DNA of 37,229 nucleotides from an uncultured Microcaldota archaeon. GTDB lineage: Archaea > Micrarchaeota > Micrarchaeia > Norongarragalinales > Norongarragalinaceae. The stretch's first letter is position 1, and the number at the start of each line of letters is the position of its first letter. Below, piece by piece: positions 34,985 to 37,229 of the stretch. The stretch covers positions 1-37,229 of the forward strand of contig CAITNU010000073.1 in the NCBI GenBank assembly GCA_903893865.1, given 5' to 3'. The translations under genes were made by a program, and so were the position numbers. The notes under the pieces were generated by a model. It did no database searches. It was not told where the DNA came from and worked only from the letters and a program-made list of their open reading frames with translations.

Positions 34985-36826
34985 ATGAACCGTTTTTCCC
35001 GCCGTATCGATTGGGTGAAGCGAAACCGCGCGTTCATTGCGGCGCCGCTGCTCGGCACAATAATTTTTCTCGCTTGCGTCATTTTCATAATCAACTTGAA
35101 CAAGATCGAGAGCGCGAACGTCGTGCTCGCCGAGGGAGACGCTTACCACAACCGAATGGTTTCGCTCCTCGAAATGTACCGCAGCGACGTGGCGAGCATG
35201 TTCCGCCAGCAACTGACTTTCCTCACCGAGAATTATTTAGCCAGCCAGTGTTGGGTTAACTTGTTCGACATCAAAAACAGCAAGCCTTCGGGCGACAACC
35301 CGTCGTACGATAACGCAATTATTCAGCGGCTGCCAGAGCCTTACGGCTACGCTGGCATCGCGCCTGAAGAAAAAGATTACACGATGGCTGAACTGCGTTA
35401 CGCCAAGTGCAAGTACGTCAACTACATAATCAACTCGATGGGGCGAAGCGTCATCAGCTGCAAGACAAGGTGCCTTCCAGAGTCTCAAGGGGGGCCTTGC
35501 AAACCTCCGTGCACCGACCAGACTTCTTGCATGAATCCGGATAATGGGTGCGCAACCTGCCAGGAGTGCATGAACAAGCTGTACGGGTTGTCAAAAATTC
35601 TCGGGGACTTGAGCCACGACAAAACGTTCGAAGGAATCGACTTCAAGGTTTCGAACCTCAACGAATTCAAATTCGTTTTAGAATCCGACACCGCGGTAAA
35701 CACTCGCGCGGAACAATTTACTGGCACGCTACTGGGCGGCTCGTTGTTCGACTGCGGCGCTTTCGCGAAAGACGGCAAGCTGCAGTGCTGCTCTGTTTCC
35801 GGCGACATGCTTTCAGACACGTCCACTGGCACCGGCCACAAAGAGTATGAATACGACATGATGAATTCTTGCGGAGAAAGGCAAGGAAGACTCATTAGCG
35901 ATACCTCCACGCCAGTTACAGGAGACGTCGTCCCTGGGTGTGAAGACGGCTCGTTTTTCATGAAAATCTCGATGCAGAACAGCATCGTCTTTCCCGTAAT
36001 GCCTCGCTTCAGCGCGGACGACGCAGTCGGAAACCAGCTGCGCACGGGCGCGCTCGGCGACAGCGACTTCAACATTCCGATTTCGTACCCGTTATACCGT
36101 TACTTGAACTACGCTTTCCAAGTGTACGAAGATTTGGCGAACGGCGGTCCGGGCAGTTCAGGCGATAAAGACAACGGAATCGCGCAAGGATTGTGCGCTC
36201 AAAGTCCAGCCGATTCAAGCTCAAACGGCAATACGTTTGAGGGAGACTGCAGCTACGAAACGCCTTTCTACCACGACGTCGGCTATACTCCAAGCGAACC
36301 GTGCACTGACGCGAATAGTTGCGAAGACGCGGTTTTGAAAGCTTTCGTCACGAACCGCTTGAAGAACTCTTGCGACAAATTCAATGATGTTCACGGAGGC
36401 GTTGCTAGCAGCGAGCCAGCAGCAATCTATGTTTGTTCCGGCTACGATCAAGGAAGCGGCGGAGATTCAGGCGCCTGCACGGTGGACAAGGACTCGTGGA
36501 GCACGCTTTGCGGCGGCTCAAACCCCGGTGACGATAACCCTAGAACGCCAGTAAACTTGTTCGATTCAACAGATCCGACAAATCAACTGTTTGCCGGCTC
36601 TAACAACCAGAAGACTCTGTTTACCAACAACACTTGCAGCCGAGATATTTCTTCTTCGTTGCCTTCGTCGCAACACGCGTACTGCAGTTTCATTGATGGC
36701 GTTGGTTTGTGGCTGCGCTTCAATGATTTGAGCGAGGAGCATCGCGTGAACCCGTCAGCGCAAAACAGGTTATGCGCTAACATTTACATACAACACTATC
36801 CTAAACCTTTAACCTCTGGAACATAA
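34985..36826 (+). CDS. Cys-rich membrane-anchored extracellular protein (613 aa)
   Basis: N-terminal TM FIAAPLLGTIIFLACVIFIINL after basic stretch; many Cys including CKTRCLPESQGGPCKPPCTDQTSCMNPDNGCATCQEC; no C-terminal TM. Confidence 0.75.
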   Translation: MNRFSRRIDWVKRNRAFIAAPLLGTIIFLACVIFIINLNKIESANVVLAEGDAYHNRMVSLLEMYRSDVASMFRQQLTFLTENYLASQCWVNLFDIKNSKPSGDNPSYDNAIIQRLPEPYGYAGIAPEEKDYTMAELRYAKCKYVNYIINSMGRSVISCKTRCLPESQGGPCKPPCTDQTSCMNPDNGCATCQECMNKLYGLSKILGDLSHDKTFEGIDFKVSNLNEFKFVLESDTAVNTRAEQFTGTLLGGSLFDCGAFAKDGKLQCCSVSGDMLSDTSTGTGHKEYEYDMMNSCGERQGRLISDTSTPVTGDVVPGCEDGSFFMKISMQNSIVFPVMPRFSADDAVGNQLRTGALGDSDFNIPISYPLYRYLNYAFQVYEDLANGGPGSSGDKDNGIAQGLCAQSPADSSSNGNTFEGDCSYETPFYHDVGYTPSEPCTDANSCEDAVLKAFVTNRLKNSCDKFNDVHGGVASSEPAAIYVCSGYDQGSGGDSGACTVDKDSWSTLCGGSNPGDDNPRTPVNLFDSTDPTNQLFAGSNNQKTLFTNNTCSRDISSSLPSSQHAYCSFIDGVGLWLRFNDLSEEHRVNPSAQNRLCANIYIQHYPKPLTSGT

Positions 36827-36991
36827 ACCGCTTGAACCGCTCGCAATCGCCAGCGACTTCTCGCGACTCGCGCAATCCGCAACCCTAGGGTTTTTAATCT
36901 ACGACGCGCCTTAATTCTGCAACGCAAAAAACGTTTCAGCGCTAAAACTGAAAATAAAAATAAAACTTTTAAAATCAAATCGGGTGGTAGA

Positions 36992-37229
36992 ATGAGCATT
37001 GCGGAACAATACGAAGACTTTTTGCTTTCCCTCGAAGAAAAAGGCGTTCCCAACCCGCGTTTGCTCGTTCCCGTCACCGCAGCCCTCGTCATCATAATAA
37101 TAGGCTTTTTCGCGCTGCAAGGCGGCTTGCCGGCAGGCGTTCCAGGCGGAGGCGGCGGAAAGAAAAGCATAACACTTTACGTCAAAGATTATTCCACGGG
37201 CGCCGGCGTTTACGGAGCCGTAGTAGAAA
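36992..37229 (+). CDS. N-terminally anchored surface protein, 5' part only
   Basis: MSIAEQYEDFLLSLEEKGVPNPRLLVPVTAALVIIIIGFFALQGGLPAGVPGGGGGKKSITLYVKDYSTGAGVYGAVVE; gggtgg RBS; runs off the window. Confidence 0.7.
   Translation, partial: MSIAEQYEDFLLSLEEKGVPNPRLLVPVTAALVIIIIGFFALQGGLPAGVPGGGGGKKSITLYVKDYSTGAGVYGAVVE

Overview
The window is archaeal chromosomal DNA. The evidence is an archaeal-type LeuRS, aIF5B/aIF2-like GTPase, EndoQ and TTTAAATA-type TATA boxes; a DPANN-like lineage is plausible but unproven. It starts at a contig end carrying residual Illumina adapter sequence. Left part (39-12483): housekeeping genes, namely a fused transketolase (partial), HAD hydrolase, a rhomboid-fold protein without catalytic residues, adenylate kinase, aIF5B, a type II/IV secretion ATPase, a phosphoribosyltransferase and LeuRS. 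Centre (12629-28972): about 16 kb of same-strand secreted or surface proteins. These are two tandem beta-helix paralogs (one interrupted by a G4->G5 frameshift), a 2120-aa giant with three tail-fibre-like HxH repeats + VWA + Ig-like + beta-helix, a 971-aa VWA protein and an 842-aa beta-helix protein. The last three share a nearly identical ~145-aa C-terminal module ending in LPNPPSxFPDxPLxxVVLAALGxFVYLARYxKKK. Right part: a HerA-like protein with a lost P-loop, a divergent PRPP synthetase, EndoQ, a likely archaeosortase/exosortase-family transpeptidase (34230-34910), a Cys-rich membrane-anchored protein and the start of another surface protein. The most interesting hypothesis is a new archaeosortase/C-terminal-signal pair that anchors large adhesin-like proteins, one with phage-tail-fibre-like tips. 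No tRNA, rRNA, CRISPR or transposase was found.
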